Assembly: GCA_015490455.1 (NCBI GenBank)
Contig: WFXU01000038.1
Location: 1-62,000 of the forward strand
DNA from: Hyphomicrobiales bacterium
GTDB lineage: Bacteria; Pseudomonadota; Alphaproteobacteria; Rhizobiales; Devosiaceae
Direction of reading: 5' to 3'
Length of the DNA stretch: 62,000 nt
Position 1 is the first letter of the stretch; each line of letters begins with the position of its first letter. Made by a program: the position numbers and the translations under genes. The notes under the pieces are model-generated. The model made no database searches. It saw only the letters and a program-made list of their open reading frames with translations, and was not told where the DNA came from. This document shows positions 29,889-40,339 of this stretch, piece by piece.

Positions 29889-30383
29889 TTAATCAATATT
29901 TCCAATGCGAAACCAATTTTCACTTTTGCACAATAAATTAAAAAAAGTGCAGCCAGTTAGGCGTAATTGATCTTTGTTAATTATTTCAATTTTTCCTAAA
30001 TAGGTCTTTCCATCTTCTGGATTATAAACTTCCCCATTAAATATTTTCTTTTTCGCATCATATTTGAGAGTCATTATTTTTAAGCCTAATAGTGGGCGGG
30101 TCCTTAATGCTGGCTCTTCATTAAAAAAATCGATAATATTTTGCACGCCCATTTCATCAATTTCTTTTTTATATTTTATATAAATCTCATCTCTGATTGC
30201 TACTTTGTTAATATAGCCGCAATATCCTTCACTGCAGGGAATAATTTTTATATGCGATTTAACTTCCGTTAGCCAAATTCCAATAATAGAATCGGCTTGC
30301 CCATAGGCTTTCATGCTAAGTAGCAGAAAAAAGATCAAAAAATATAATGTTAGGCGCACCAGATTCTGCATAATATTTCGCAT
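29889..30383 (-). CDS. Exported DUF2147 protein
   Basis: A 164-aa protein with a signal peptide (hydrophobic LYFLIFFLLLSMKAYG) and a mature domain matching DUF2147: GIWLTE at the start, PCSEGYCGYIN, GEVYNPEDGKTYLGKIE and the closing GCTFFNLLCKSENWFR. Four cysteines in two pairs suggest periplasmic disulfides. The start could be ATG 30383 or ATG 30371; both leave the signal peptide intact. Function of the family is not known. Confidence 0.82.
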   Translation of the reverse strand: MRNIMQNLVRLTLYFLIFFLLLSMKAYGQADSIIGIWLTEVKSHIKIIPCSEGYCGYINKVAIRDEIYIKYKKEIDEMGVQNIIDFFNEEPALRTRPLLGLKIMTLKYDAKKKIFNGEVYNPEDGKTYLGKIEIINKDQLRLTGCTFFNLLCKSENWFRIGNID

Positions 30384-30434
30384 AATAGAATATAGTGGCC
30401 TATTCTCAAAAATAGTCAAATATTATATTTTATA

Positions 30435-32732
30435 TTATATTTTAACCTGCTCCTCTTTTACAAAACTATCCAAGACCCGTTTTGGCCCGGCACTTTCAAA
30501 GTTAATGCTAAGTTTCCTTCCCTCTATATTTGTAATTGTTCCAACGCCAAATTTACGGTGGATAACGCGCTGATCAATGCGAAAATTAGAGGTAAAATTA
30601 TTGGTTTTTTCATAAAATTTACCCTCAATCACCCTATTATCACTATTTGGATTTGGGATAAATTCATCAAGAATATCCACATTATTGCTAGTGTTAGAAC
30701 CGGTATCTATATAGTTATTTGCACTTTCTTTTACAAAAGCGCCATGATTTTTATTAATAATAACCGAAGATGGTGGCAATTCATCAATAAATCTTGAAGG
30801 AATAGTTGTTTGCCATGAGCCGTGAATGAGGCGGTTTTGCGCAAGTGAAATAAAGGCACGTTTGCGCGCGCGTGTTATTCCGACATAGGCAAGCCGGCGT
30901 TCCTCCTCAAGTCCGCTTAATCCATTTTCATCAAGCGATCTTTGACTTGGAAAAAGTCCTTCCTCCCAGCCGGCCAGGAATATATTATCAAATTCTAATC
31001 CCTTTGCAGCATGCAGGGTCATAATTGAAACAGCATCTAAACTATCATCGCTCTGTCGCTCTAAAACCAAGGCAATATGTTCTAAAAATTCTTCAAGAGT
31101 GGCAAATTCACGCATAAAATTGACCAACTCTTTTAGATTTTCTAACCTTCCCGGAGCATCGGCAGTTTTTTCATTTTGCCAAAAGGCACTATATCCGCTT
31201 TCATCAAGCACAGCTTCGGCCAATTCAAAGGGGGGTGTTGTTTTGGCGCGTCTAGACCAATCATCAAATTGATCTATAAGAAAGCTAAGGGTTTTTCGCT
31301 GTTTTGCTCCTAATTCTTCCGTTTCAATCAATAGGCGGATAGCCTGCATCATGGAAATATTGTGCGCACGGGCGGTTTTATGTATTAATTGCACGCTTGC
31401 TGCACCAATGCCGCGTTTTGGCACATTTATAATTCTTTCCAGCGCCAAATCATAAGTTTGCTGGTGGATTAGACGTAAATAAGCTAGTGAATCGCGAATT
31501 TCTCGTCTTTCATAAAATTTTGCTCCTCCAATAACGCGGTAATTTATTCCCCTTTTGATAAATATTTCTTCAAATTCGCGCATTTGCGCGGTGGTTCTAA
31601 GCAAAATTGCCATAGAATTAAGCTTTTCACCTTCTCTTTGTAGCTGCTCTATTTGCTCGGCTACAAAATATGCCTCCTCTTCTCCATTCCAGCTTGCGGT
31701 TAAAATTAATTTTTCACCATCATTATCACTATTAGCAAATAGGGTTTTACCCAAGCGTCCCTTATTATTGGCGATAATTTTGGAAGCACATTTAAGGATA
31801 TGAGCGCTAGAGCGATAATTACGCTCTAATTTGACTATTTTGGCTCCCGGAAAATCTTTTTCAAAGCGTAAAATATTGTCAATTTCTGCCCCCCGCCAGC
31901 CATAGATTGATTGATCATCATCACCAACAACGCAAATATTTGCTTCATTTGCCTTTTTTCCCTGTGCCAGCAGACGAAGCCATAAATATTGCGCAACATT
32001 ACTATCCTGATATTCATCAACCAAAATATATTTGAAACGGCGCTGATAAAGGGTAAGAATATCCGGATTTTCTTTGAATAATTTAATGGATAATAATAAT
32101 AAATCACCAAAATCAGCAGCATTCAGGTCGCTAAGGCGCTGTTGATATTGTTGATATAATTTATCAGCCAGCCCATTGGCAAATAGTGATTTATGAGCAC
32201 TGCGCAAATCTTTGGGCAGTAGCCCCTTATTTTTCCAACCATCAATAAGAGAAGCAAATTGGCGCGCTGGCCAACGTTTTTCATCAATATTATTGGCTCG
32301 CAAAATTTGTTTCATTAATCTAATTTGATCATCACTATCTAAAATTGTGAAATCATTTTTGAGCCCTACTAATTCAGCGTGGCGGCGTAAAATTTTTGCG
32401 CCGACCGAATGGAATGTGCCAAGCCATGCCATGCCCTCAAGCGGTATAGAAATTAATTTAGCCACACGTTCTTTCATTTCCATTGCGGCTTTATTGGTGA
32501 AAGTTACAGAAATTATTTCATTTGGGCGAGCCAAATTTGAGGCTAAAATATGCGCAATGCGCGTGGTTAGAACTCGCGTTTTACCCGTTCCGGCACCAGC
32601 CAGAACTAATAATGGTCCCTCAATATTGAGGACGGCTTCTAATTGTTGCTCATTTAGACCTTGCAAATATTCTTTATTGGTCAATGTTAATTGCGAGCTT
32701 AGTGAGAATTTATTATTCGGCATTTTATTCAT
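30435..32732 (-). CDS. uvrD: UvrD/PcrA-type superfamily I DNA helicase
   Basis: 3'-5' helicase for excision repair and clearing of replication conflicts. The 765-aa protein has all SF1A motifs: Q-motif LNEQQLEAV, Walker A LAGAGTGKTR, DEYQDSN (motif II), GDDDQSIYGWRGA (III), NYRSS (IV), TLHAAKGLEFDNIFLAGW (V), and EERRLAYVGITRARK (VI). The last 50 residues form the Tudor-like tail (HRKFGVGTITNIEG) that binds RNA polymerase in PcrA/UvrD. A longer in-frame reading to 32921 lacks family similarity; ATG 32732 is chosen. Confidence 0.94.
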   Translation of the reverse strand: MNKMPNNKFSLSSQLTLTNKEYLQGLNEQQLEAVLNIEGPLLVLAGAGTGKTRVLTTRIAHILASNLARPNEIISVTFTNKAAMEMKERVAKLISIPLEGMAWLGTFHSVGAKILRRHAELVGLKNDFTILDSDDQIRLMKQILRANNIDEKRWPARQFASLIDGWKNKGLLPKDLRSAHKSLFANGLADKLYQQYQQRLSDLNAADFGDLLLLSIKLFKENPDILTLYQRRFKYILVDEYQDSNVAQYLWLRLLAQGKKANEANICVVGDDDQSIYGWRGAEIDNILRFEKDFPGAKIVKLERNYRSSAHILKCASKIIANNKGRLGKTLFANSDNDGEKLILTASWNGEEEAYFVAEQIEQLQREGEKLNSMAILLRTTAQMREFEEIFIKRGINYRVIGGAKFYERREIRDSLAYLRLIHQQTYDLALERIINVPKRGIGAASVQLIHKTARAHNISMMQAIRLLIETEELGAKQRKTLSFLIDQFDDWSRRAKTTPPFELAEAVLDESGYSAFWQNEKTADAPGRLENLKELVNFMREFATLEEFLEHIALVLERQSDDSLDAVSIMTLHAAKGLEFDNIFLAGWEEGLFPSQRSLDENGLSGLEEERRLAYVGITRARKRAFISLAQNRLIHGSWQTTIPSRFIDELPPSSVIINKNHGAFVKESANNYIDTGSNTSNNVDILDEFIPNPNSDNRVIEGKFYEKTNNFTSNFRIDQRVIHRKFGVGTITNIEGRKLSINFESAGPKRVLDSFVKEEQVKI

Positions 32733-32899
32733 GATTAGAATCGCTATTTGTTCGCTTATAGCACAGTTACAGCCTAATTTATAAATTAAATGGGGCAAAG
32801 AATAGTTTTTGCCTGTTTTCAGAAAATATTTGTCAAATAACATTTTTGTGATGTAAACTGCCCGTGTAAACGCTGAGTTTACCGAAAAGGGAGGGAATA

Positions 32900-33703
32900 A
32901 TGAAATTTTTAGAAAAAACAATTATTGGCTCTATTTCAGCCATTTTTATTTTTGCCAATATAGTAGGTGCCGCTAATGGGGAAGGAGGAGTGGGAGATTA
33001 TCAATATAGCTCTGGCTCCCCCGATTTTGTGCATGGCTTACCTACTAATCCAGAGGAGCCCTGGATTTTAGCTGCTGGCGGTCGCATATATGATAATTGG
33101 TGGGAAGCGCTTAATGTAGCCGAGCCAAAGGGAACCCATCCGAGCTATCCTGCCAGCTCGGAAAAAAAGGGCAAAGATAGCTGGCGCTGTAAATCATGTC
33201 ATGGCTGGGATTATCTGGGTAAAGATGGAATTTATGGCTCAGGCCCAAATTATACGGGAATAATAGGCATTAATGGCGCAAAGGGGAAATCGGTTGAGCA
33301 GATTGCTGCAATTATTCGCGATAAAACTCATCTTTACACAACTGATATGATAAATGATGAGCAATTAGGACGAATTGCCGCCTTTGTCAGTCGTGGACAA
33401 GTGGATACGCTTAAATATGTTGATATTAAAACTCGTCGGGTTAAAGCCGGAGATATTAATGTTGGGCGTGGTATTTTCCAGACTGTATGTGCTGCTTGTC
33501 ATGGTTTTGATGGTAGGTTGCTCGATTGGGGAGATGAAGGAACAAGCAAATTTGTTGGCACAGAAGCCAGTGAGTTGGCGGATGAGGTATTACACAAAAT
33601 ATTAAATTCTCATCCCGGAGCTGCAATGATTAATTTACGCGCATTCCCGCTTCAATATTCTGTTGATGTTCTAGCATATGCTGCAACTTTGCCGGTTGAC
33701 TAA
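32900..33703 (+). CDS. Periplasmic di-haem cytochrome c
   Basis: Exported 267-aa electron carrier with a signal peptide (TIIGSISAIFIFANIVGAAN) and two haem c sites, CKSCH near residue 98 and CAACH near 198. A strong GGGAGGG ribosome-binding site precedes ATG 32900. The N-terminal part contains WILAAGGRIYDNWWEAL, a pattern I have seen in alphaproteobacterial c-type cytochromes of unknown role. No reductase or oxidase gene is adjacent, so its partner is unknown. Confidence 0.88.
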   Translation: MKFLEKTIIGSISAIFIFANIVGAANGEGGVGDYQYSSGSPDFVHGLPTNPEEPWILAAGGRIYDNWWEALNVAEPKGTHPSYPASSEKKGKDSWRCKSCHGWDYLGKDGIYGSGPNYTGIIGINGAKGKSVEQIAAIIRDKTHLYTTDMINDEQLGRIAAFVSRGQVDTLKYVDIKTRRVKAGDINVGRGIFQTVCAACHGFDGRLLDWGDEGTSKFVGTEASELADEVLHKILNSHPGAAMINLRAFPLQYSVDVLAYAATLPVD

Positions 33704-33715
33704 CATTTTTACAAA

Positions 33716-33746
33716 AGGCGCTTAATATGTTCAATATTAGGCGCCT
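33716..33746. terminator. Bidirectional terminator hairpin between convergent genes
   Basis: AGGCGCTTAATA (33716-33727) pairs over 12 bp, with one G-U, with TATTAGGCGCCT (33735-33746) across a 7-nt loop. It lies between the cytochrome c and ClC stops. The minus-strand side is followed by TTTTG, the plus side by ATTTCTA, so it is better formed for the ClC transcript. Confidence 0.75.
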
Positions 33747-33781
33747 ATTTCTAATATTCCTTATATTTTGCTAAATAAATG

Positions 33782-35422
33782 CTAAATATGTTCTTCGCGG
33801 CTCTGATTGACCAGCGCTTTATTATAGTTTGATAGAGCATCAACGTGATACAGCCAGCCAACGGGCTTATGTTTATGTCCATCTAATACTATAAGGCGCG
33901 ATTTGCCAGAACTATCAAAAGCTCTTAATGCGGTTTCAAGCGTATCGTTGGTGCGAAGCCAGGCTTTTGAACTGGTAATATCAAAATGGGGTAATTCTTC
34001 ACCTTTGGCAAAGGGAGCCATAATGTCCCTAACCCTTATTTGGCGTGCATAATATTGATGTGGTCCTTCCTCTAACATAATGCCGCGCGTAAAAAGCTGC
34101 CAATAAAAGAAACTTCTTCCCATAGCTAATTGCGATAAGCCAGTAGAAATAGAAACGGCTATTAATAGGGCAATGGAAAAGGCAAAGCCGCCCGTTAATT
34201 CAAAAATCATAACGGTAGTTGAAATTGGCGCACCAAGCACCGCCGCCGCAACTGCGCCCATACCAATAATCGCATAAAGTGCGCTATCTGAAACCCTATC
34301 AGGAAAGACGCTTAGCGCCATAATGCCAAAAGCGCCGCCAGTCATTGCCCCTAAATAAAGCGCGGGCGAAAATACTCCCCCTCCCATGCGCGAGCCAAGA
34401 GTTATGGCGGTGGCCATTGTTTTAGCGATAATAAGGGCAAGCATTAGCCATAGATCCATTTCCCCTGTAATCGCGCGATCTGTTGCTTCATAGCCAACGC
34501 CAAGAACTTGCGGAAAGGCCAGAGCTATTAAACCAACCAGGAAACCGCCTAAAACAGGACGCATAAAAATTGGTAATTTCATGTGGCGCGACATCCAATC
34601 TGTCCCAATAATCGCAGATTGAAATAATATTGCAACCAAAGCACAAACAACACCAAGCAGGGCAAAGGCTGGCACTTCCCAAAATGAAGTTAGGGTAAAA
34701 TCGGGAACAAAAAAGGCCGGAACATCACCAAACCACATGCGCGAAATCACCGCCGCTGTAACTGCTGCAACTACCAGAGGAACAAAGGCGCTCATTGCAA
34801 AATGGGCTAATATAACTTCATGGGCGAATAAAACTCCAGCTATGGGAGCATTAAATGAAGAAGAAATAGCTGCCGCCACTCCGCAAGCCAGCATGGTTCT
34901 TCTGGCAGAGGGAGGTAGTTCAAAAAAGCGAAAAAGAGCTCTTGAAACTGCCGCCGCATAAAATACTATTGGTCCTTCGCGGCCTGCCGAACCACCAAAA
35001 CCAAGCGTTATGGCCGAAATTAGCGTGCCAATAGTTGCATTTTTAAGTTCAAGATTTTTGCTGGAATGAGCGCGCGCCTCAATAACATCGGCAACCCCAC
35101 CAGCGCGGGCGGAAGGGTGCCAAAAATGTAATATTGTCCCTACCAGCAAACCGCCAAATAAGGGGCCTGCTATTACCGCCCACCATGGTAAGGTTGAAAG
35201 CATTAACAAAAAACGTTCGGAATTTGTTCCCACCCATAAATATTGGAATAAACCGATAAGTTGGCGAAATAAAATACCTAGTATTCCTCCTGCAATGCCA
35301 GCAATTATCGCTAAAATCCACACCTTTGGCTGCTGTAAAGAAAGAAAAATATCAATATGGGGGCGAACCCAACGATATATGACCATATTTATCTGGTGGA
35401 TACGTCCGTGCCGGCGTGACAT
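33782..35422 (-). CDS. ClC-family chloride channel/transporter with C-terminal CBS-like region
   Basis: Membrane protein of 546 aa. ClC signatures are present: GSAGREGPI with the gating Glu, FNAPIAGVLFAHE, and GGGVFSPALYLGAMTGG with the later APISTTVMIFELTG. About 18 membrane helices fill residues 30-430. The cytosolic C-terminus (about 445-535) opens with VRDIMAPF and reads as one CBS-like half, ending PVGWLYHVDALSNY. Whether it is a channel or a Cl-/H+ exchanger cannot be read with certainty. Confidence 0.9.
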   Translation of the reverse strand: MSRRHGRIHQINMVIYRWVRPHIDIFLSLQQPKVWILAIIAGIAGGILGILFRQLIGLFQYLWVGTNSERFLLMLSTLPWWAVIAGPLFGGLLVGTILHFWHPSARAGGVADVIEARAHSSKNLELKNATIGTLISAITLGFGGSAGREGPIVFYAAAVSRALFRFFELPPSARRTMLACGVAAAISSSFNAPIAGVLFAHEVILAHFAMSAFVPLVVAAVTAAVISRMWFGDVPAFFVPDFTLTSFWEVPAFALLGVVCALVAILFQSAIIGTDWMSRHMKLPIFMRPVLGGFLVGLIALAFPQVLGVGYEATDRAITGEMDLWLMLALIIAKTMATAITLGSRMGGGVFSPALYLGAMTGGAFGIMALSVFPDRVSDSALYAIIGMGAVAAAVLGAPISTTVMIFELTGGFAFSIALLIAVSISTGLSQLAMGRSFFYWQLFTRGIMLEEGPHQYYARQIRVRDIMAPFAKGEELPHFDITSSKAWLRTNDTLETALRAFDSSGKSRLIVLDGHKHKPVGWLYHVDALSNYNKALVNQSREEHI

Positions 35423-35565
35423 TGATTGTTCCTATTTAATTTATTTTGATATGCTATATCTATTTTCTAAATTATATTTTGATATAGTTTAGTTAGTTTG
35501 AAAAAATTCTACCAGACTATATTAGCGAATAATAGTAACGAAACAGAATAACAAACAAGGATTTT

Positions 35566-38500
35566 ATGTTAAATCGGCTTTATATTATTATCGGGATGAT
35601 GGCGATTATTCTGTTGCTGGGGGCTTTTTTTGCTCCGCTAATGATAGATTGGAATTCTTATCGCGACAGAATGGAATTTATTGCTGAAAAAGCGCTTGGG
35701 CAGCCTGTAAAAATTAAGGGTAATATGTCGCTTTCTCTTTTGCCGCAGCCAAAATTAAATTTCAGTAATATTATTATTGGCAAGGATAATGAAATTATTG
35801 CAGAAATTTCTAATATAAGCGCCAAATTTTCTTTATTGGATTTTTTCCGCGATAAATATATTATTACCGATCTTTTATTTTCTGATCCGAAGATTTTTCT
35901 AAAAATAGATAAAAATGGTCAATTTGTCCGTCCATTAAATATTCCCAAAACGGTCGAACATATAAATCTCTCAATTAATAATGCAAAAATAGAAAATGGC
36001 TCTATCGAACTGTTTGATGATCGTATTGGCGAGAAAATAAATGCAAAGAATTTCTTTGGTGAATTGAGCCTGGCTGGCCTGAACGGTCCTTTCACACTTA
36101 GTGGAGAGGTTGAATTTTTACAAAAAAAACATAAAGTTAAAATTAATAGTTCAACTCTTAATGAAAATAATGAATTAAAATTATTATTATTTTCTCAATC
36201 CCCAGAAAGTGAATATATATTAAAGATAGAAGGCTTGTTAAATATAAATGAATCGCCAAAATTTGCTGGTAATGTTGATTTTAGGCTAAAAAATGCACTT
36301 TTTTCGCAAAGAGAGCAACAAAAGTCGCTTGGAATTCGTGGAGATCTAATTGTTGAATCGCAAATAAAGGCCTCTTTAGATGAAATTTTATTTAGAGAAT
36401 TTACAATTATTCCTGATGAAAATTTGCCTGCAACTCGTCTAACAGGTGCAGCCAGTATTGAATTGGGCTCTAAAAAGGGTTTTTCGGCCGTAATATCTGG
36501 AGGAATTATATCGCTTGGCATAAATAATCATATTTTGAATGAAGAAGATAAATCTTTTGCCATTTTGCAAATTTTAAGGGAATTGCCAAATCCACCACTA
36601 ATACCCATTAACGGGCAGGTCGGAGTTGATATATTAGAGCTGGATTTGGGGAAATTTTCTCTTAGAAATATTCGCCTTGATGCAAGAACAGATGGGAAAG
36701 AATGGTTTATTGATGAATTTTCCACTATTATCGCTCCCAATAGTTTGTTAAGATTAAGCGCTGGCAGGCTTACAAGGAAGAATGGGCGACCTATTTTTAG
36801 CGGCAATATGCTTGTTAAGGGCGAACAGGCGCATTTATTGGCCAAAAAATGGCGTTTTATTGAGAGTGATAAAAATTTATTAAATATTCCCTTTTCATTA
36901 ACGGGAGAGGTTAGGCTTAGCGAAAGTGATTTTAGCCTTGATAATGGTCAGTTTGATTTTGCTCAAAGCAGAAATAATATTTCCTTTAATTTTTCTTTTG
37001 CTAAAAAATCAGATCTAAACTTAACAGTAAATTTGGGCAAATTTGATAAGGGCCTTTCTGGCGCGCTGATTAAATTATTACCAGATTTAGAAAAAGATAA
37101 TTCTTTTTCACATAGTTTTTCAGCGCTTAATTTTAATATTTCTGCTGCCCAATTTTTTCTATTAGAAAATAATTTATTTAATGCCCAATTTATTGGCAAA
37201 TATAATGATAAAGGCATGGATTTTAAGGAAGCTTCCTTTTTTGACGAAACTAATTCAGAATTTAGGCTTGTTGGGCAAATTATAAATAGAAAAGATAAAG
37301 AGAGAAAAAATAACCAACAGATTTTTGGACAGGCTAATATTAATCTTGCCTCTAATCCGGAAGGGAAGGGAGTGCCGTTTAATATTTTAAGAAAGTTTAA
37401 TTTACCTACGAATATTCATTCATTCTTACGGCAAGTTTTTGCCTCCAACTCCCTTAATCTTACCCTTTCGCTTAGCGAGCCGGGAGAAAAAAACAAACAG
37501 GAATTATATATAAATGCTAAAAATAATATGAACGGTAAGGATAAATTAGAGGCAGATTTGTCCGTTGAATTTATGGAAGGGATTTTTGCCTATGCTAGCG
37601 CTCCGTTGAAAGCAACAATTAATGCTAATATCAGCCCTGAATTTATTGCAAATTATGGCGCTGTTTTTTCTGCAGAATCAATTTTACTAAATGCGGAATT
37701 TAACGGCGCAATAATGAATAGTCTTGGAACAAAAATTAAATTTTCCAATGAAGAAGAGCAAATTGAATTTAATGGCGATTTAATTGTTAGTGATTTGGCG
37801 AATTTAAGGGGTAAGGGGGAGTTGAATATAAATTTGCACAATATTGTGCCCCTTATTGAATTGATTAAAATAAAGGGCTTTGAAGCTGCCCCTTTTGCAG
37901 GGAAAGCAAATTTGAATTTTTCTAAGGATAAAATAAATTTGCGTAATATTACGGGCAAAATTGCTAATATTAAGCTAGATGGAGAAATTGAAAGACAAAT
38001 TATTGCTAAAAATATCAATATTTCAGGAACATTAAATTTAGAGCAAATTAGATTTAGCGCTTTAGCTGGTTTATTTTCTGGTAATGCTTCTCTGGTTGGT
38101 GAGAAATTTGGTGAGAATATGTGGCCTGATGGACTGTTTTCACTAGCTAAAAGCGAGGATAATTCGCGCCTAAATTTATTAATTAGGGCTGATTATATTT
38201 CTAAAAATGGGAAAAAAATAGCTGAAAATAGCAAATTTGAATATATTATTGACAATAATAATGTTCATATTCGTGATTTTTCAGCCAAGATAAATGATAA
38301 AAATATAAATATTGATTTAACTATTTGTTGTTCATTAGAGCAGGTTCCAAAACAGATTAGCGGACATATTGAATTTAGTGAGCTTGATTTGGCTGATATT
38401 TTTGGAAAGCCTTTGGCCAAAAGATTAAAGGGTGTTATAAGCGCCTCAATAGAATTTTCGGCAAATGGAAATTCTTATGCAGAAATTATTACAAATCTTG

Positions 38501-39225
38501 CTGGCGAGGGGACGGTTAGATTAGATAATGTTGAAATATTTAATCTTAATCCCAATATTTTTGAGCAGTTGGAAATTGAAGAAAATGTTGAAAATTTGCT
38601 AAAGGAAGACCTGGAAGCAGATATCTTAGCTCTGCTGAATAAGGGGAGTTTTGGAGCTAAGGAAATAGAAGCAATAATTTCTATTACAGGCGGCAATATT
38701 AGGGCTTCTAATATTATCATTAATGAAAAAATGGCGCAGCTTTTTGGTAATTTTCGCCTAAATTTGGCTGATTTTACCATTTTTTCTAATTGGGTGCTTA
38801 CACCTAAAATTTTAGCCAATACATCTATTTTACTGGATAAAACCAATGCAAAAATTGGCATTAAATTGGAGGATAGCTTATTTCAGCCGAAAATAAGTTT
38901 TATTCTTAGCCCAATGATTGATGGCCTTATGGTAAAGGCGCTTGAAATGGAGGTGGATCGGTTAGAGAAATTGCGTCAGGAAGCAGATGAACGTTCAAGA
39001 GAAGCGGCAAGGATTAGGTTAAATTTAATGCAAGAACAGGCTAGAATTTTGGAGCAAAAGCGACGCGAGGAAGAAGAAAAAAGATTAGCAGCAGAGGCAG
39101 CGAAGGCGGCAGAGCAAGAAGAATATAAAGATGGAATTTTTGAGAATAATCTTGTTTTTGATGGAGATAGTTCGGTGATTGATCTGCTAAATGGGCAGCC
39201 CATATTGTTAGAGCCGATCTATTAA
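35566..39225 (+). CDS. AsmA-family envelope protein
   Basis: Very large (1219 aa) periplasmic protein anchored by one N-terminal helix (residues about 5-26). It has the AsmA opening FFAPLMIDWNSYRDRME and KALGQPVKIKGNMSLSLLP, then long beta-rich repeats, and the AsmA C-terminal block near 990-1130 (GEGTVRLDNVEIFNLN, GSFGAKEIEA). The last 90 residues form a charged coiled coil (KRREEEEKRLAAEAAK). Family members are thought to shape lipid transport between membranes. It stands alone between divergent and convergent neighbours. Confidence 0.88.
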   Translation: MLNRLYIIIGMMAIILLLGAFFAPLMIDWNSYRDRMEFIAEKALGQPVKIKGNMSLSLLPQPKLNFSNIIIGKDNEIIAEISNISAKFSLLDFFRDKYIITDLLFSDPKIFLKIDKNGQFVRPLNIPKTVEHINLSINNAKIENGSIELFDDRIGEKINAKNFFGELSLAGLNGPFTLSGEVEFLQKKHKVKINSSTLNENNELKLLLFSQSPESEYILKIEGLLNINESPKFAGNVDFRLKNALFSQREQQKSLGIRGDLIVESQIKASLDEILFREFTIIPDENLPATRLTGAASIELGSKKGFSAVISGGIISLGINNHILNEEDKSFAILQILRELPNPPLIPINGQVGVDILELDLGKFSLRNIRLDARTDGKEWFIDEFSTIIAPNSLLRLSAGRLTRKNGRPIFSGNMLVKGEQAHLLAKKWRFIESDKNLLNIPFSLTGEVRLSESDFSLDNGQFDFAQSRNNISFNFSFAKKSDLNLTVNLGKFDKGLSGALIKLLPDLEKDNSFSHSFSALNFNISAAQFFLLENNLFNAQFIGKYNDKGMDFKEASFFDETNSEFRLVGQIINRKDKERKNNQQIFGQANINLASNPEGKGVPFNILRKFNLPTNIHSFLRQVFASNSLNLTLSLSEPGEKNKQELYINAKNNMNGKDKLEADLSVEFMEGIFAYASAPLKATINANISPEFIANYGAVFSAESILLNAEFNGAIMNSLGTKIKFSNEEEQIEFNGDLIVSDLANLRGKGELNINLHNIVPLIELIKIKGFEAAPFAGKANLNFSKDKINLRNITGKIANIKLDGEIERQIIAKNINISGTLNLEQIRFSALAGLFSGNASLVGEKFGENMWPDGLFSLAKSEDNSRLNLLIRADYISKNGKKIAENSKFEYIIDNNNVHIRDFSAKINDKNINIDLTICCSLEQVPKQISGHIEFSELDLADIFGKPLAKRLKGVISASIEFSANGNSYAEIITNLAGEGTVRLDNVEIFNLNPNIFEQLEIEENVENLLKEDLEADILALLNKGSFGAKEIEAIISITGGNIRASNIIINEKMAQLFGNFRLNLADFTIFSNWVLTPKILANTSILLDKTNAKIGIKLEDSLFQPKISFILSPMIDGLMVKALEMEVDRLEKLRQEADERSREAARIRLNLMQEQARILEQKRREEEEKRLAAEAAKAAEQEEYKDGIFENNLVFDGDSSVIDLLNGQPILLEPIY

Positions 39226-39269
39226 TAATTCTGCTAAATATTGTAATTTCAACATAAGCTAAATCAGCC

Positions 39270-40313
39270 TTAACCATTACTGTTTTTTTCTGCAACGGCT
39301 GCTTGGGCAAAAGTTGCCATATTATTATGCAAATATAATGCGCTTTTTACAAAAACCGCAGCCAAAGCAGCGCCAGTTCCTTCTCCCAGGCGCATTTCTA
39401 AATTAAGAAGCGCTTTTTTTTGCATTTTTTTAAGTGCTTTTTTGTGCGCATTTTCTTTAGAAATATGCGCAAATATACAATGGTCTAGGGCTGATGGATT
39501 AATTGCATAAATGACTGCCGCTGCGGCACTCGCAATAAATCCATCAATAATTACCGGAATATTATTGTGCCGCGCAGCTATTATCGCCCCAACCATTGCC
39601 GCAAATTCACGCCCGCCAAGCCGCGCTAAAATTTCAAAAGGAGTTGGATTATCGCTTAGATGTAGCGCCAGTCCCTTCTCAACTACAGCTATTTTTCTTT
39701 TTAAGCCCTCATCATCAACCCCAGTTCCGCGTCCAACCCATTCTTTGGCCGTGCCGCCAAACAAAGCTGCATAAAGCGCGCTGGCAACTGTCGTATTTCC
39801 TATTCCCATTTCCCCAATACAGAGCAAATCAGGATTACCAGCAATTGCCTCCATGCCATAGGCAATGGTTGCCGCACAGCTTTTATTGTCTAATGCCGCC
39901 TCAATAGTAAAATCCTTAGTAGCTACTTCCAGCGCTAGCTCAAACACTCTTAAATTTAATTTGTGTAAAGCACAAATTTGCGAAATTGCTGCCCCTCCGG
40001 CTCTAAAATTTGCTACCATTTGCGCTGTAACCTCTGTTGGAAAGGCTGAAACTCCCCGCGCTGCAACCCCGTGATTGCCGGCAAAAATAGCCACCATTGG
40101 ATTATCCAAAGTGGGTTTAGGCTTTCTTTGCCAGCGGGCTAAAAATTCAACCATTTTTTCCAGTTCACCGAGTGAGCCGGCAGGCTTAGTCAATTGTAAA
40201 TCGCGCTCTTTAACTTTGTTAACCGCATCTTCATCCCCATCAGGAACAGAATGCACTAATAGGTCAAATTCTAAAAATGGCTCTGGTATTTTTTTAGTTT
40301 TATAGTTAGACAT
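39270..40313 (-). CDS. cobT: Nicotinate-nucleotide:dimethylbenzimidazole phosphoribosyltransferase
   Basis: Makes alpha-ribazole phosphate for the lower ligand of cobalamin. The 347-aa protein contains KPAGSLGELE, the phosphate-binding IFAGNHGVAARGVSAFP, EMGIGNTTVASAL and the catalytic Glu in RLGEGTGAALA. It is divergent from cobS, 26 bp away, an arrangement common in rhizobial relatives. No other cobalamin gene is in the window, so it may serve salvage or a pathway encoded elsewhere. Confidence 0.95.
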   Translation of the reverse strand: MSNYKTKKIPEPFLEFDLLVHSVPDGDEDAVNKVKERDLQLTKPAGSLGELEKMVEFLARWQRKPKPTLDNPMVAIFAGNHGVAARGVSAFPTEVTAQMVANFRAGGAAISQICALHKLNLRVFELALEVATKDFTIEAALDNKSCAATIAYGMEAIAGNPDLLCIGEMGIGNTTVASALYAALFGGTAKEWVGRGTGVDDEGLKRKIAVVEKGLALHLSDNPTPFEILARLGGREFAAMVGAIIAARHNNIPVIIDGFIASAAAAVIYAINPSALDHCIFAHISKENAHKKALKKMQKKALLNLEMRLGEGTGAALAAVFVKSALYLHNNMATFAQAAVAEKNSNG

Positions 40314-40339
40314 TATATTCCTAAAATAGAGGTGTTTTG

